Assembly (NCBI GenBank): GCA_964467455.1
Contig: CAYXQJ010000005.1
Location: forward strand, 1 to 64,000
Source of the DNA: OLB6 sp964467455
GTDB taxonomy: Bacteria; Bacteroidota; Ignavibacteria; Kapaibacteriales; Kapaibacteriaceae
DNA length: 64,000 nt
Direction: 5' to 3'
The notes beneath the pieces were generated by a model that saw only the letters and a list, made by a program, of their open reading frames with translations, was not told where the DNA came from and did no database searches. This document shows positions 44,545-54,353 of this stretch, in pieces; the stretch's first letter is position 1; every line of letters begins with the position of its first letter. The position numbers were made by a program, and so were the translations under genes.

Positions 44545-46146
44545 TTATCGCACAACGATCATCGGCTGGGCAGCGCGTTCATTCCCCACGCGGATCTGCA
44601 CGAAGTACGTGCCCGAAGGAACACCTGCTGCATCGAACGCATACTGATAAGCGTCCGCGGTCTGCTCGGCATCGACGACCGTCGCTACATGGAAGCCGAG
44701 GTTATCGAACACGTCGATGCGCACCCGCGCCGACGCCGTGAGCGTGTAGCGGATGTTGGCGCTGCCGCGCACCGGATTTGGTGCGATCGGTGCCAGGGTG
44801 AAGCCGTTGGCGACGCTATCCTCTTGAACGGATGTGGTCCCGCCCCCTTTGATCACCTTGATCGTGGAGAACTCTTGGAACAAGATGTCTTTAACTACCG
44901 TGGGGTCTGCGCCGAACCACTGCTGAAGAACAGACGCATAGACCTGACGGAAGTCGTGCTGCATCTTCAAGTTGTTGTTGTCGAGGTCTTCGAGGTTCGG
45001 GCTTACACCACGAATACCCTGTTCAGCCGGTGCACCGATGAAGAACATCGGAGCGGCTGTCCCGTGATCGGTACCCAACGACAGGTTGGAGGCAACACGA
45101 CGTCCGAATTCCGAGAACGACATCGTCACCACGCGTTCTGCCACGTTCTGTGCTTCGAGGTCACGTTGGAACGCCAACACAGCATCGCTGAACTGCTGAA
45201 GAAGATTTGCGTGAGCGCCTATCGTCGGATCGTCGGCATCGACCTGTGCGGCGTGGGTGTCGAAGCCGTTGTGCTGGACAACGTAGACGCGGGTCTTCAA
45301 ACCGCCGGCGATCAACCGTGCAACGATCTTAAGCTGATCGGCAAGACGATTCGCCGTGGGATATTCGACCTTATTGTCTGCTTTGTCTGCAGCGGCTTTG
45401 ATGACAGTGGAGTACTCCATGGACTTGACCTGGACCTCACGAGCATAGAGCACGTTCTCGGCTGCGAACTTCGCCGACGGCAGGTCGGTGCCGGGCGTAT
45501 CGTTGCCACTGATCAGGTTATAGAACGTCTCCGGGTCTTGCAAGGCAACACCCATGGCCTGGTGTTCCAGACCGATCAACGTCATGCCCACGACGGCCGT
45601 CATCTGGATGGCCACTGGATCGGGCATGGTGGTATTTGGATACCCTTGCGGATAACTCGGATAGATGGTATTGAGATAGCGCCCCATCCATCCTGTCGAC
45701 AATGATTGATCTGATGCGCTACCGCTCATCCAGATATCGTTCGAGCGGAAGTGGGATTGATTTGGACTCGGATAGGTCACGCCTTGAACGATACCGACCT
45801 TGTCTTCGGAGTACAACTCCTTGAACCCGGTCATCGAAGGGTGGAAGCCGGCGTCATCGCGGATCTTCAATACTTTGGCCTCGGGGATCGCGACACCCGG
45901 ACGTACCGTTGTATAGGTGTCCATCTGGTCAAGCGGGACGACGGTGTTCAAGCCATCGTTTCCGCCGTTGAGTTGCACCAACACCAACACACGATCCGAT
46001 TCTTCCTGGGTGTTGAAGAGCTGTTGCAGACGCGGCCCGTCAAAGGCCTTGAGTGGCAATCCATTCAAAACGATCGGCAGCGTGACCGCTCCGGAAGAGC
46101 GAATCAGGAATTGACGACGGTTGAGTCCATTCTTGTTCGGTTTCAT
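44545..46146 (-). CDS. DUF1501 family protein with Tat signal and T9SS sorting domain
   Basis: 533 residues. The N-terminus NRRQFLIRSSGAVTLPIVLNG is a twin-arginine signal. The DUF1501 (sulfatase-like fold) body includes LVLVQLNGGNDGLNTVVP, PNQSHFRSNDIWMSG, VVQHNGFDTHAAQ and SFSEFGRRVASNLSLGTDHGTAAPMF. A T9SS domain starts near 438 after a TSVQED linker and ends AAQPMIVVR. The function is unknown; family members resemble phosphatases and sulfatases. It follows the DUF1800 gene by 12 bp, the usual pairing. GGAGG precedes the ATG. Confidence 0.85.
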   Translation of the reverse strand: MKPNKNGLNRRQFLIRSSGAVTLPIVLNGLPLKAFDGPRLQQLFNTQEESDRVLVLVQLNGGNDGLNTVVPLDQMDTYTTVRPGVAIPEAKVLKIRDDAGFHPSMTGFKELYSEDKVGIVQGVTYPSPNQSHFRSNDIWMSGSASDQSLSTGWMGRYLNTIYPSYPQGYPNTTMPDPVAIQMTAVVGMTLIGLEHQAMGVALQDPETFYNLISGNDTPGTDLPSAKFAAENVLYAREVQVKSMEYSTVIKAAADKADNKVEYPTANRLADQLKIVARLIAGGLKTRVYVVQHNGFDTHAAQVDADDPTIGAHANLLQQFSDAVLAFQRDLEAQNVAERVVTMSFSEFGRRVASNLSLGTDHGTAAPMFFIGAPAEQGIRGVSPNLEDLDNNNLKMQHDFRQVYASVLQQWFGADPTVVKDILFQEFSTIKVIKGGGTTSVQEDSVANGFTLAPIAPNPVRGSANIRYTLTASARVRIDVFDNLGFHVATVVDAEQTADAYQYAFDAAGVPSGTYFVQIRVGNERAAQPMIVVR

Positions 46147-46158
46147 GGTATCCTCCTC

Positions 46159-47718
46159 TTAGAACAACTGATATTCCGCCATGCGGAATAGATACTTGAA
46201 CAACCGATCAAGATAGGTCTTGACCTTTGCCGTGTTCACTACATTTGGATCGTCGATGTACGCATCCCAGATCATCGTCCACTCATAATATTTCGCGCCG
46301 TCCATTAAGACCTCTTCGGCAAGTCGCATGCGTGTTGCCTCCGAGAAGGGAACCGCAAAGAATAGCAGGTTGGCATGATCGATCAGTGCCAAAGAATCAT
46401 TCGGCGCCGGGAAGGTCTTCACGAACATCGGCGTATCAAGGAACGGCTTCCGATCGTTGTTGCGATTGGGAAGGAATAAGGAGTCGGTGATACCGTTTCG
46501 CAGCGGCAGTGTTGCCGTTGTCAACCATGCGTGGTAGAAACCGGGCTCTTGATAATAGGCCTCCCAGCCCGCTACACTCGGTGGTTCGCCTAGATCCATC
46601 TGAAGACCCGCCATGCCACCGGCAAGACCGGAGAAGAACCGATGTGCTATAAGAGGGTCGGAGGGGGCGGTCCAGGTTGTGATGGTCTTCATCAATCCAA
46701 CCAACAGATCGGCCGGACTACTTAGTTGGCAACCGATCAACGAAGCGTCGAAGAAGTGTTCACTCGAAAGCAGCGTTCGCAGGATCGGTTCCACGTTGTA
46801 ACCGTTCGTTCGAAACTGCTGCGCCAGCGGTTGAATGATGTCGCGCTCGACATCGTCGGGCACCTCACTGTTGATGAAGTACCGATAGAACTTGCGAACG
46901 AGATATTCGGAGGTCGCCTGCTGCGCGAAGATCATGTCAAGCAGGTCATTGAGTTCCTGCGTTCCCGCACCGGCACCCGTGCGCCCCTGAATGACGCGGT
47001 TTTGGTAGCGCACCGAAAACTGCTTGTTGGTGGTGTCGTGTTGTTGGGCAACGAAAACGGTCTTGCCTGACCGACGATCGACGCGCCATCCGGTGAGAAC
47101 CTTGGCGGCAGCACGAACATCCTCTTCGGTATAGGTGGTGTAATCACCAGGACCGATCTCCGCCCCCTTCCCAATGGTAAAGAGTTCTTGCAGTTCGCGT
47201 GCGTAGTTCTCGTTCGGGCTGCCCTTTGTGTTGGTGTTCCCATTCAGATAGACCAACATGGCTTCTTCGATGGTCACCTGGCGTACGAGATCCTTGAAGT
47301 TGCCTAACGCATTCTCTCGGAAGTAGGAGAGGTACTTCCAAGAATACAGGGCCTGGCCGACGACGGACATTTCAGTGGCGAAGTGGTTCGACCAGAATAC
47401 CGTGAGTTTTTCACGGATCGACAGTCCTTCTGCTGCCATGGTCTTAAGCCACCAGGCCTTGGTGATGTTGTTGTAGAAGGCCTCACCTTTTGAGATATCA
47501 TATCCCTCGCCGCCGTCGACCCATGGAAGTCCATTCTCATGATTCACCGGTGGTGTGGGGATCGGACCAAAGGTAAAGAGCTGCTCAATGGTCGCGGTAA
47601 GACCTTGGGCCACCACACTATCGATCTGTGCAGGTGTAGCTCCATAGCAGCTTCTGCGGATGAGATGGGCCGCTTGGACCGCCGTCCACGGTCCGGTATA
47701 TGGCTGTAAACTTGGCAT
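46159..47718 (-). CDS. DUF1800 family protein
   Basis: 519 residues, all-helical, matching DUF1800: HLIRRSCYGATPAQID near the N-terminus, REKLTVFWSNHFA, NENYARELQELFTIG and TGWRVDRRSGK in the middle, and LIGCQLSSPADLLVGL. No signal peptide is visible, although its DUF1501 partner is exported. DUF1800 and DUF1501 genes are commonly paired across bacteria, and their function is not established. The start at ATG 47718 is 132 bp from the divergent GT39 gene. Confidence 0.85.
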   Translation of the reverse strand: MPSLQPYTGPWTAVQAAHLIRRSCYGATPAQIDSVVAQGLTATIEQLFTFGPIPTPPVNHENGLPWVDGGEGYDISKGEAFYNNITKAWWLKTMAAEGLSIREKLTVFWSNHFATEMSVVGQALYSWKYLSYFRENALGNFKDLVRQVTIEEAMLVYLNGNTNTKGSPNENYARELQELFTIGKGAEIGPGDYTTYTEEDVRAAAKVLTGWRVDRRSGKTVFVAQQHDTTNKQFSVRYQNRVIQGRTGAGAGTQELNDLLDMIFAQQATSEYLVRKFYRYFINSEVPDDVERDIIQPLAQQFRTNGYNVEPILRTLLSSEHFFDASLIGCQLSSPADLLVGLMKTITTWTAPSDPLIAHRFFSGLAGGMAGLQMDLGEPPSVAGWEAYYQEPGFYHAWLTTATLPLRNGITDSLFLPNRNNDRKPFLDTPMFVKTFPAPNDSLALIDHANLLFFAVPFSEATRMRLAEEVLMDGAKYYEWTMIWDAYIDDPNVVNTAKVKTYLDRLFKYLFRMAEYQLF

Positions 47719-47838
47719 ACATGTCCCTTTCTGTTGTCGGCGCCCTCTGTCGCCTTCCCCGTCTGTTCGGTTTAATCTACGCCGTCATAACTACCCTGAT
47801 CCGGGCTGGTTACGCCTGCAAGATGCGAAGGAGACGCG

Positions 47839-47846
47839 TACTTTTG
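47839..47846 (+). promoter_or_regulatory. Candidate -7 box TACTTTTG immediately before the GT39 start codon
   Basis: An exact TAnnTTTG match separated from ATG 47851 by four bases (cgcg). If used, transcription would start at about the A of the ATG, giving a leaderless mRNA. The upstream GAAGGAGA could alternatively be read as a ribosome-binding site of a longer transcript. Confidence 0.45.
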
Positions 47847-47850
47847 CGCG

Positions 47851-49494
47851 ATGAAGCGTACGCTACTTGTCGGCTTGTTGGCTCTGGTGACGTTTGTTCC
47901 GTTCCTTGGTTCGGTGCGTCTCTTTGACTGGGACGAGATCAACTTCGCCGAATGTGCGCGGGAGATGATCGTCACGGGCGATTATCTGCACATGCAGATC
48001 GATTTCCGACCGTTTTATGAGAAACCGCCGCTCTTTATCTGGGCGCAAGTCATTTCGATGAAGGTGTTCGGCGTGAACGAGTTTGCGGCACGCCTTCCGA
48101 ACGCGATCATCGGCGCCATCACGTTGATGGTGATCTTTTCGGTCGGCCGCCGACTTCACGACGAGCGTTTCGGCTGGTTATGGGTGTTGGCCTATGCCGG
48201 CTCACTTCTGCCCCATTTCTATTTCCGCTCGGGCATCATCGATCCGCTGTTCAATCTGTTCATCTTTCTCGGCGTGTTGTGGGTGATGAAGGCCTTTGAA
48301 GGGGCCACGTTCAGGAACTCCCTGATCGCCGGCCTTTGGAGTGCCTGTGCCGTCATGACAAAGGGGCCGGTGGGATTCGGATTGGTGATGCTCACCTCAG
48401 GCGTTGCCTACCTGATCTTCCACCGAAGAGCACTGAAGCAGTATGCATCGATCGTTGTGATGACCACCGTTGTGACGGTGATCTTAAGCAGCATTTGGTT
48501 CTTGGTCGACTACCTGCAGAACGGTCCAACCTTCGTCATGGAGAATCTCAAGTATCAGGTTCGTTTACTTACAACGGGTGATGCCGGCCATGCCCAGCCG
48601 TTCTGGTATCACTTCGTTGTTGTTCTCATCGGCTGTTTTCCCGCGTCGCTGCTCCTGTTGGGCGGACTTCGTTCTGCCTCCGACGAGACCGATGATCAGC
48701 GCCGCATGCGTATTGGGATGATCATCCTCCTGTGTGTTGTGCTCGTGGTGTTCAGCGCTGTGAAGACCAAGATCATTCACTACTCTTCGATGACCTACCT
48801 GCCCCTTACCTACCTTGCAACGGTCTATGCAGATCGGTGGTTACGGAAGTCATCGTCGTGGCGATGGTGGAATTCGCTAAGCTATACGCTCCTCGGCGTT
48901 GTCTGGTCGGCTCTGGTGGTCGTCGTGCTTTGGGCCTTTATGCAACGTGACTGGTTGCTGTCCTTGCCGACGTTTAGAGACCGTTTCCTTCGCAGTGCCA
49001 TTATGCGTGATGTGACGTGGATCGGCATTGAACCCTACGTGGCACTGATCCTCCTTGTTGGTGTCATTGCAGCATGGTGGTATCGTCGGCGCGATCAACG
49101 ACTGCACGCACTTGTTGCCATGTACGGCAGCGTCATCGCCTTCGTCTCACTTGTGCTTCCGTTGGTCGCCCCACGCATCGAACCCTACACCCAAGGAGCT
49201 GCATTAGACTTCTATCAAGCCCACGCCGGCAAGGATGTCTACATCCGTCCGGTGGTCATGAAGACGTATGCCGACCTGTTCTACGCGAACAAACCATATC
49301 ACCTGTCGTCAACAGCCCGCGGCATTCCCCACAAAGACTGGGAATCATGGCTCGTGAACGGCGACGTTGACAAGCCCGTCTATTTCGTCGCCAAGGTCAA
49401 TGATGCCGACAAGTGGCGTTCTAAACCCGGCTTGAGCGTGATGTATGAGTTAGGGGGCTTTGTGTTCCTTAGTCGACAAAGCCGTAACCGCTGA
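47851..49494 (+). CDS. GT39/ArnT-like membrane glycosyltransferase
   Basis: 547 residues with about a dozen membrane helices. The first periplasmic loop carries the catalytic-type acidic motif RLFDWDEINFAECAREM (residues 23-39) and FYEKPPLFIWAQ, as in ArnT/PMT enzymes that transfer a sugar from a polyprenyl phosphate. The C-terminal soluble part is about 120 residues. Acceptor and sugar are unknown; lipid A or a surface protein are options. It overlaps the DUF1573 gene by 26 bp at the 3' ends. Confidence 0.85.
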   Translation: MKRTLLVGLLALVTFVPFLGSVRLFDWDEINFAECAREMIVTGDYLHMQIDFRPFYEKPPLFIWAQVISMKVFGVNEFAARLPNAIIGAITLMVIFSVGRRLHDERFGWLWVLAYAGSLLPHFYFRSGIIDPLFNLFIFLGVLWVMKAFEGATFRNSLIAGLWSACAVMTKGPVGFGLVMLTSGVAYLIFHRRALKQYASIVVMTTVVTVILSSIWFLVDYLQNGPTFVMENLKYQVRLLTTGDAGHAQPFWYHFVVVLIGCFPASLLLLGGLRSASDETDDQRRMRIGMIILLCVVLVVFSAVKTKIIHYSSMTYLPLTYLATVYADRWLRKSSSWRWWNSLSYTLLGVVWSALVVVVLWAFMQRDWLLSLPTFRDRFLRSAIMRDVTWIGIEPYVALILLVGVIAAWWYRRRDQRLHALVAMYGSVIAFVSLVLPLVAPRIEPYTQGAALDFYQAHAGKDVYIRPVVMKTYADLFYANKPYHLSSTARGIPHKDWESWLVNGDVDKPVYFVAKVNDADKWRSKPGLSVMYELGGFVFLSRQSRNR

Positions 49495-50158
49495 GGTCGA
49501 ACGACTCATAGCCCGGCAGATCGGTCTTGATATAGACCTGTACGCTAAACGTTCCTTTGTTCTTGGCTAGGAAGGCAACGATCAGGTCTGCTGTTTCGCC
49601 GGGCTTGATCACCATCGGCATGGGCGTAAGAATGACCAGACTACTCTGTGTGGACTTGCAGGTGACCGTGACCGGCTTGGTGCCGGCTACGGAGATCGCT
49701 ACGGAGCCGCGGATCGAGTCGCCGACCACGCCTTTGTTGAACGGAATGAACGATGATGATAGTTGGATCGGACGTTGAACGTCGGCCAACAGATTGATCA
49801 CCTTCGTCGGCGCCTTAGGGTCGTTACTTTCGATGGTTATGGTCTTCGCCAGCGGACCGTTCTGCTGAGGAAGATTGAGTGCGACGTGCATGATCGTCTG
49901 CTCGCCGGGAGACAGTGAGTCTTTGTCAAGCGGCGCGGTCGTACATCCGCAACCCGGACGGACGTTCGTGATGCGAAGCATGTCGGTACCGGTGTTCTTG
50001 ATGATCACGTCCGATGTGACCTTTGACGGTTCGCCGGGTTTGACATCGGGAACGACCTTGCCCCAGTTGACGGTGTCTTGCATTTCCAAAGCGGGTTGTG
50101 CCTCTGCAGAACACGCAACAAGAGTGAGAAATGCAAGAGATACGAGGATCGACTTCAT
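49469..50158 (-). CDS. Exported DUF1573 family protein
   Basis: 229 residues, signal peptide MKSILVSLAFLTLVACSAEA (a lipoprotein-like AC is possible). Two Ig-like domains: the first is DUF1573 with the hallmark ITNVRPGCGCTTA, near residues 65-80. The second begins near 130 (RPIQLSSSFIPFNKG). The family is widespread in Bacteroidota and of unknown function. It is divergent from the methyltransferase operon. Confidence 0.85.
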   Translation of the reverse strand: MKSILVSLAFLTLVACSAEAQPALEMQDTVNWGKVVPDVKPGEPSKVTSDVIIKNTGTDMLRITNVRPGCGCTTAPLDKDSLSPGEQTIMHVALNLPQQNGPLAKTITIESNDPKAPTKVINLLADVQRPIQLSSSFIPFNKGVVGDSIRGSVAISVAGTKPVTVTCKSTQSSLVILTPMPMVIKPGETADLIVAFLAKNKGTFSVQVYIKTDLPGYESFDLSGYGFVD

Positions 50159-50216
50159 GGTGTGGTGTGGTGTCTGATCAAAACATGGTCGACGAAAATC
50201 GGTAACTTTCGTGCAA

Positions 50217-51056
50217 ATGTCAGCCTTGAACTGTCCAGTTTGTGATCAAAACGTCCTTTCGGCAACCTCCGTAGGCGGGTCATCCATGCTTCGGTGTGGT
50301 TCTTGCGGCGTGGTGGTGACACCTCCGCAGCTGCGAGCGACCAACGATCCGGACTATTACGAAGAGCAGTACACCCTTACACGAACCGTCCGTTCCAACA
50401 AGGAGATGCACCGCTACTTTCGGTATCCGGAGTATGCGTCGTTGATCGGCGACGTGCTTGAACGGAAGGCACCGCCGGGCAGGTGGTTGGATGTTGGCTG
50501 CGATAACGGCTTTTTTCTCGATGATGTGCGGCGGTACGGCTACGACGTGCATGGGGTTGAACCCTCACTATCGGCTCGTGCCTATGCCCAACAGATCGGC
50601 ATCAGCGTAGACGCCGAGATCGCCGATGTCAACGGCTGTTTTGATGTTGTTTCGATGTGGCACGTATTGGAGCATATCGAGCTACCGTATGTTGCACTCA
50701 AGGGTTTGCATGAGCGAATGAATCCCGACGGACTCTTGTGCATCCGTGTGCCCAACGCCGGCGGATTCTGGTCGAAGGTCTTGCGCGACCGGTGGATCTG
50801 GTTTCAGCCTCACCACCACGTGGTACACTACACGCAACAGAGTCTGCACACGATCCTTGAGCGTGCTGGCTTTAAGGTCCTGTTCCTCAAGGCACAACAA
50901 GCGAATTCTCGTCTCACACAACGGGCGTATCGATTGAGCAACACCACATTTCATCAGGCAATGGGTCGCCCCCTACCATCGATTCGAGATCGGGCTGCAC
51001 GTTGGTATCAGGATATCACCGGACAAGAACTCTACGCATTGGCACAACGCATATGA
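50217..51056 (+). CDS. SAM-dependent methyltransferase with N-terminal zinc ribbon
   Basis: 279 residues. A zinc-ribbon-like N-terminus (CPVCDQN ... CGSCGVV) is followed by a class I methyltransferase domain with GRWLDVGCDNGFFLDDVRRYGYDVHGVEPS (SAM binding) and VVSMWHVLEHIELP. It resembles small-molecule/glycan methyltransferases found in envelope loci. A TAACTTTC box lies 6 bases upstream of the ATG, with GTG 50211 as an alternative start. The stop overlaps the next start (ATGA). Confidence 0.85.
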   Translation: MSALNCPVCDQNVLSATSVGGSSMLRCGSCGVVVTPPQLRATNDPDYYEEQYTLTRTVRSNKEMHRYFRYPEYASLIGDVLERKAPPGRWLDVGCDNGFFLDDVRRYGYDVHGVEPSLSARAYAQQIGISVDAEIADVNGCFDVVSMWHVLEHIELPYVALKGLHERMNPDGLLCIRVPNAGGFWSKVLRDRWIWFQPHHHVVHYTQQSLHTILERAGFKVLFLKAQQANSRLTQRAYRLSNTTFHQAMGRPLPSIRDRAARWYQDITGQELYALAQRI

Positions 51057-51913
51057 ATACAACAGTCTTGATCATCACGCTGCACATTCTTGGGGCCGTC
51101 GTAGGATCAGCCCAGACGATCGTGTCGGCAGATCTTCGTCGGGCCGTAGACCAGGCACGCACCGCCGGTGTAGACAGTGCATTCCTAGTTCGTGTAGCCG
51201 GTGCCTATGATGCTGAGTTCTACGACAAAGCGGTCCGCATTAATCTGACCAATTACAGTAACGTCCCAGACTACTCCGGACATTACAACCGTAAAAGCGT
51301 CAAGCAGGTCAAAGCTTTTATGAAGGAGAATGACTCCTTGCTGCGGGCCGTTCAGAAGAAGCGCGGTGTTCCCAAGGAAGTTGTCTCGGCGATCTTGTGG
51401 ATCGAATCACGATGTGGGACAACGACCGGCAAGTTTCATGTTCCATCGGTCTTTCTAAGCTTGCTACTCGCCGACGATTCAACATCGATCGACCTGAGTG
51501 TGGCGAATGTGACGAAGGGGAAGACGCTGGACTCTCTTCAGATGGACAGCGTGTACAAGCAGATCTCCTTGAGAGCCCGCAATAAGTCGGCGTGGGCGAT
51601 CAAGCAGTTGCAAGCATTGGAGGCCATCGACAAGCGCGGAGTGATGAATGTGGTCACGTTGAAGGGCTCGTGGGCCGGTGCGTTCGGATTTCCACAGTTC
51701 ATTCCGTCATCGTACAACTCATGGGCCGTTGATGGAAATGCCGATGGCATCATCGATCTGTATTCGATGTCCGATGCAGCACATAGCATTGCCAACTACC
51801 TGAAAGCCAATGGGTGGACCGCGAAGAAGGACGGACAGAAAAAAGCCGTTCATCATTACAACAACAGCGATGCCTACGTCAACGCTGTGTTCACATTAGC
51901 AGGTAAGTTATGA
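51053..51913 (+). CDS. Lytic murein transglycosylase, MltB-like
   Basis: 286 residues with signal peptide ending VVGSAQ. The catalytic Glu lies in VVSAILWIESRCGTTTGKF, near residue 121. The later motif GSWAGAFGFPQFIPSSYNSWAVDGNADG is characteristic of MltB-type (SLT_2) enzymes, and AHSIANYLKANGW closes the domain. It cleaves peptidoglycan to 1,6-anhydromuropeptides. It is coupled by 4-bp overlaps to both neighbours. Confidence 0.92.
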   Translation: MNTTVLIITLHILGAVVGSAQTIVSADLRRAVDQARTAGVDSAFLVRVAGAYDAEFYDKAVRINLTNYSNVPDYSGHYNRKSVKQVKAFMKENDSLLRAVQKKRGVPKEVVSAILWIESRCGTTTGKFHVPSVFLSLLLADDSTSIDLSVANVTKGKTLDSLQMDSVYKQISLRARNKSAWAIKQLQALEAIDKRGVMNVVTLKGSWAGAFGFPQFIPSSYNSWAVDGNADGIIDLYSMSDAAHSIANYLKANGWTAKKDGQKKAVHHYNNSDAYVNAVFTLAGKL

Positions 51914-52560
51914 AGACCATCTCTGCAATTACCGTGATGTTGACGCTGACGATCTTGGCGTCAACGATCGCCTCGGCAGCTGATTCTACGCAGACGCAAG
52001 ATCAGATGCAGACGCTCATTCCAACCGACAACTACACAAGCGGCGGCTTTGGCGGACCCGTGATCAAGGTGGGACCCGTTGACGGTTCCACCGGCATCTT
52101 CCTTGGCGCACGCGGCGGGTGGGTCATCAACCGCACCTTCGTGATCGGCGGCGGTGGATATGGCTTCACCGATATGAATGAGTTCGACAACGCGACAACC
52201 CTTGACACCAACATTGCCTTTGGGTATGGTGGCTTAGAACTCGAGTACCTCATCAGCGCAAACAGCATCGTACACGGCACGATCCTCGCCCACATCGGCG
52301 CTGGTGGGTTCACGGTCTATCGTCACGATGGCGGAATGGGCGATGATTGGGACGGTAATAGTCTTTACAACGCAGCATGTTTTGTGTTCGAGCCGCAGGC
52401 CAATGTCGAGGTCAACATCCTCACGTGGCTCCGCTTAACGGTCGGCGCCGGCTATCGATTCGTGACTGGGATCGATGCCACGATCGGCAACCGGCGCTAT
52501 GACAATTCAACGGTATCGGGATTCTTCGGCGTGGGGATGCTGAAGTTCGGTCCTTATTGA
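51910..52560 (+). CDS. Small exported, probably outer-membrane beta-barrel protein
   Basis: 216 residues, signal peptide MKTISAITVMLTLTILASTIASA. The mature part is Gly-rich with alternating strands (GIFLGARGGWVINRTFVIGGGGYGF, LRLTVGAGYRFVTGID) and an eight-stranded-like pattern ending GMLKFGPY. It is similar in style to small porin/PorT-like proteins, but unassigned. It is the last gene of the methyltransferase-transglycosylase operon. The 3' end overlaps the pepF stop by 7 bp. Confidence 0.7.
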   Translation: MKTISAITVMLTLTILASTIASAADSTQTQDQMQTLIPTDNYTSGGFGGPVIKVGPVDGSTGIFLGARGGWVINRTFVIGGGGYGFTDMNEFDNATTLDTNIAFGYGGLELEYLISANSIVHGTILAHIGAGGFTVYRHDGGMGDDWDGNSLYNAACFVFEPQANVEVNILTWLRLTVGAGYRFVTGIDATIGNRRYDNSTVSGFFGVGMLKFGPY

Positions 52561-54350
52561 CCGGCCAGACGTTCCGCTTCTGTGATCAATCGGTCGATCA
52601 CTTCAAGTCCCGTCTGCCAGAAGTTGGGATCTTCCACATTGATCCCGAAGGGGGCGAGCAGTTCCGTTGGTCGCTTTGAACCACCCGACGAGAGCAGCGC
52701 GATGTATTTGTCAGGGAATCCACCTTTGTCGGCCTTGTACAACTCGTACAGAGCCAGCACAAGAAGTTCGCCATAGGCATAGGCATAGACGTAGCCCGGT
52801 ACGTGCATGAAGTGGCTGATGTAGGACCACCAGTACTTGTAGCCCGGCGAGAGCGTCACGGTATCACCAAACTGCGCGGATTGAGTTTCCAGCCACAGCT
52901 CGCTGAGACGCTCGGTGCTGAGTTCACCTTCGGTGCGACGTGCAACATGCATTGCGTCTTCAAAGCGGTTGAGTGCGATCTGACGAAACACGGTCGAGAG
53001 AATGTCGTCCAGCTTGTTCATCAACATCACGAGACGCGTCTTATCGTCCGTGACAGCATCGTACAGCAGGTTGAACGTGATGATCTCACCAAAGACGGAG
53101 GCGGTCTCTGCAACGGTCAGCGGAGTGTCCATCAATAGCGGACCCTGCTGACGGGAGAGGTACTGGTGGATGCCGTGTCCAAGCTCGTGGGCCAGAACCT
53201 GCACATCGCGATTGGTACCCGTGTAGTTCATGAACACATAGGGGTGCGCTGAAGCGATCGTTCCGGCAGAGTATGCGCCGCCATTCTTGCCTTTGCGTAC
53301 CGGTGCATGGATCCAATTGCGATCGAAGAACATCTGGGCGATCTCACCGGCACGCGGATCGAACGTTGAATATGCCTTGATCACAATATCGCGCGCAGCT
53401 TCCCACGTCCAGAACGTTTCATCACTGCCGACTGATGCATAACGATCATAATCGTTGAAATCGGAATACCCCAAGAGCTGCTTCTTGAGTCGGTAGTAGC
53501 GTCGTACGAGATCGTATCGCCCTACAACGGAATCGATCAACGCTTGCACCGAAGCATCAGATGCCTCATTTGCAAGGTTTCGACTCTCTACCCAGGATGA
53601 ATGTCCACGAAGCTGATCGTTGGCCATGTGATCGGCCAACACGGTATTGAAGATGAAGGTTTGCGCTTTGATGCCTTCGGCAAGTCCTTGCGACACAGAC
53701 TCAGCTGCGGCCTTACGTGTATCACGGTCGGGCTCATGCAGTAGCTTGAGGATCTGCGCTTCCGTGTATTCCTTGCCGTTGAGACGGAAGACCTGTGATG
53801 CCATCAACTCATCATGCATGCGCACCCAGGCAGCACGAGCTGCCAGATTCTTGACGGCCAAGACCTTCTCAACCTCTTCGCTGAGATAGAAGGGCTTATA
53901 CTCCATGATGCCTTCTAGCCAATGACGTCGACTTGCCATCTCAGGAGCGTTCATCAGCTTCTCAAGACTCTCTGCCGACATCGACGCAAGCTCGAGATTC
54001 AAGAACACGAGGTATTGTGATGCACGAGCACCGGTCTCGCGTACCATTTGAAGGGTCCGGCCATTCTTCGGATCCTCGGTGTCGGTTGACCAGATCAACT
54101 GCACAAAGGAGCCCATCCGATCCAGCGTTTCGACCAATTCTTCGTATTCCGCGACCATCGTCAGAAATGCGTCGAGTTCAAGCGAGGCCAGATTGCCTCT
54201 CCACGTCCGGTGGAACGTCGCGCAACGCTCGGTGATTGTCTCCACATCATGAATGAATGCCGGGTCACTCGTAGATGGATAGAGGTCTGTGAGGTCCCAC
54301 AGTACTTGTTCGGCTCCTGTTGTCCGTTCTTCGGTGGTCATCGATTCCAT
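52554..54350 (-). CDS. pepF: Oligoendopeptidase F family M3 metallopeptidase
   Basis: 598 residues. The zinc motif LAHELGHGIHQYLS is near residue 393, with the second Glu region TASVFGEIITF downstream and the typical PHVFMNYTGT-like segment before it (YVFMNYTGTNRDV). No signal peptide, so it is cytoplasmic and degrades short peptides. The start may be ATG 54350 or 54341. It is divergent from the channel gene. Confidence 0.93.
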   Translation of the reverse strand: MESMTTEERTTGAEQVLWDLTDLYPSTSDPAFIHDVETITERCATFHRTWRGNLASLELDAFLTMVAEYEELVETLDRMGSFVQLIWSTDTEDPKNGRTLQMVRETGARASQYLVFLNLELASMSAESLEKLMNAPEMASRRHWLEGIMEYKPFYLSEEVEKVLAVKNLAARAAWVRMHDELMASQVFRLNGKEYTEAQILKLLHEPDRDTRKAAAESVSQGLAEGIKAQTFIFNTVLADHMANDQLRGHSSWVESRNLANEASDASVQALIDSVVGRYDLVRRYYRLKKQLLGYSDFNDYDRYASVGSDETFWTWEAARDIVIKAYSTFDPRAGEIAQMFFDRNWIHAPVRKGKNGGAYSAGTIASAHPYVFMNYTGTNRDVQVLAHELGHGIHQYLSRQQGPLLMDTPLTVAETASVFGEIITFNLLYDAVTDDKTRLVMLMNKLDDILSTVFRQIALNRFEDAMHVARRTEGELSTERLSELWLETQSAQFGDTVTLSPGYKYWWSYISHFMHVPGYVYAYAYGELLVLALYELYKADKGGFPDKYIALLSSGGSKRPTELLAPFGINVEDPNFWQTGLEVIDRLITEAERLAGQ

Positions 54351-54353
54351 AGG

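Noticed and set aside
44491..45705. Plus-strand frame of 404 codons opposite the DUF1501 gene
   Set aside because: A mirror frame of a GC-rich coding region; the minus strand has clear domains, a Tat signal and a ribosome-binding site.
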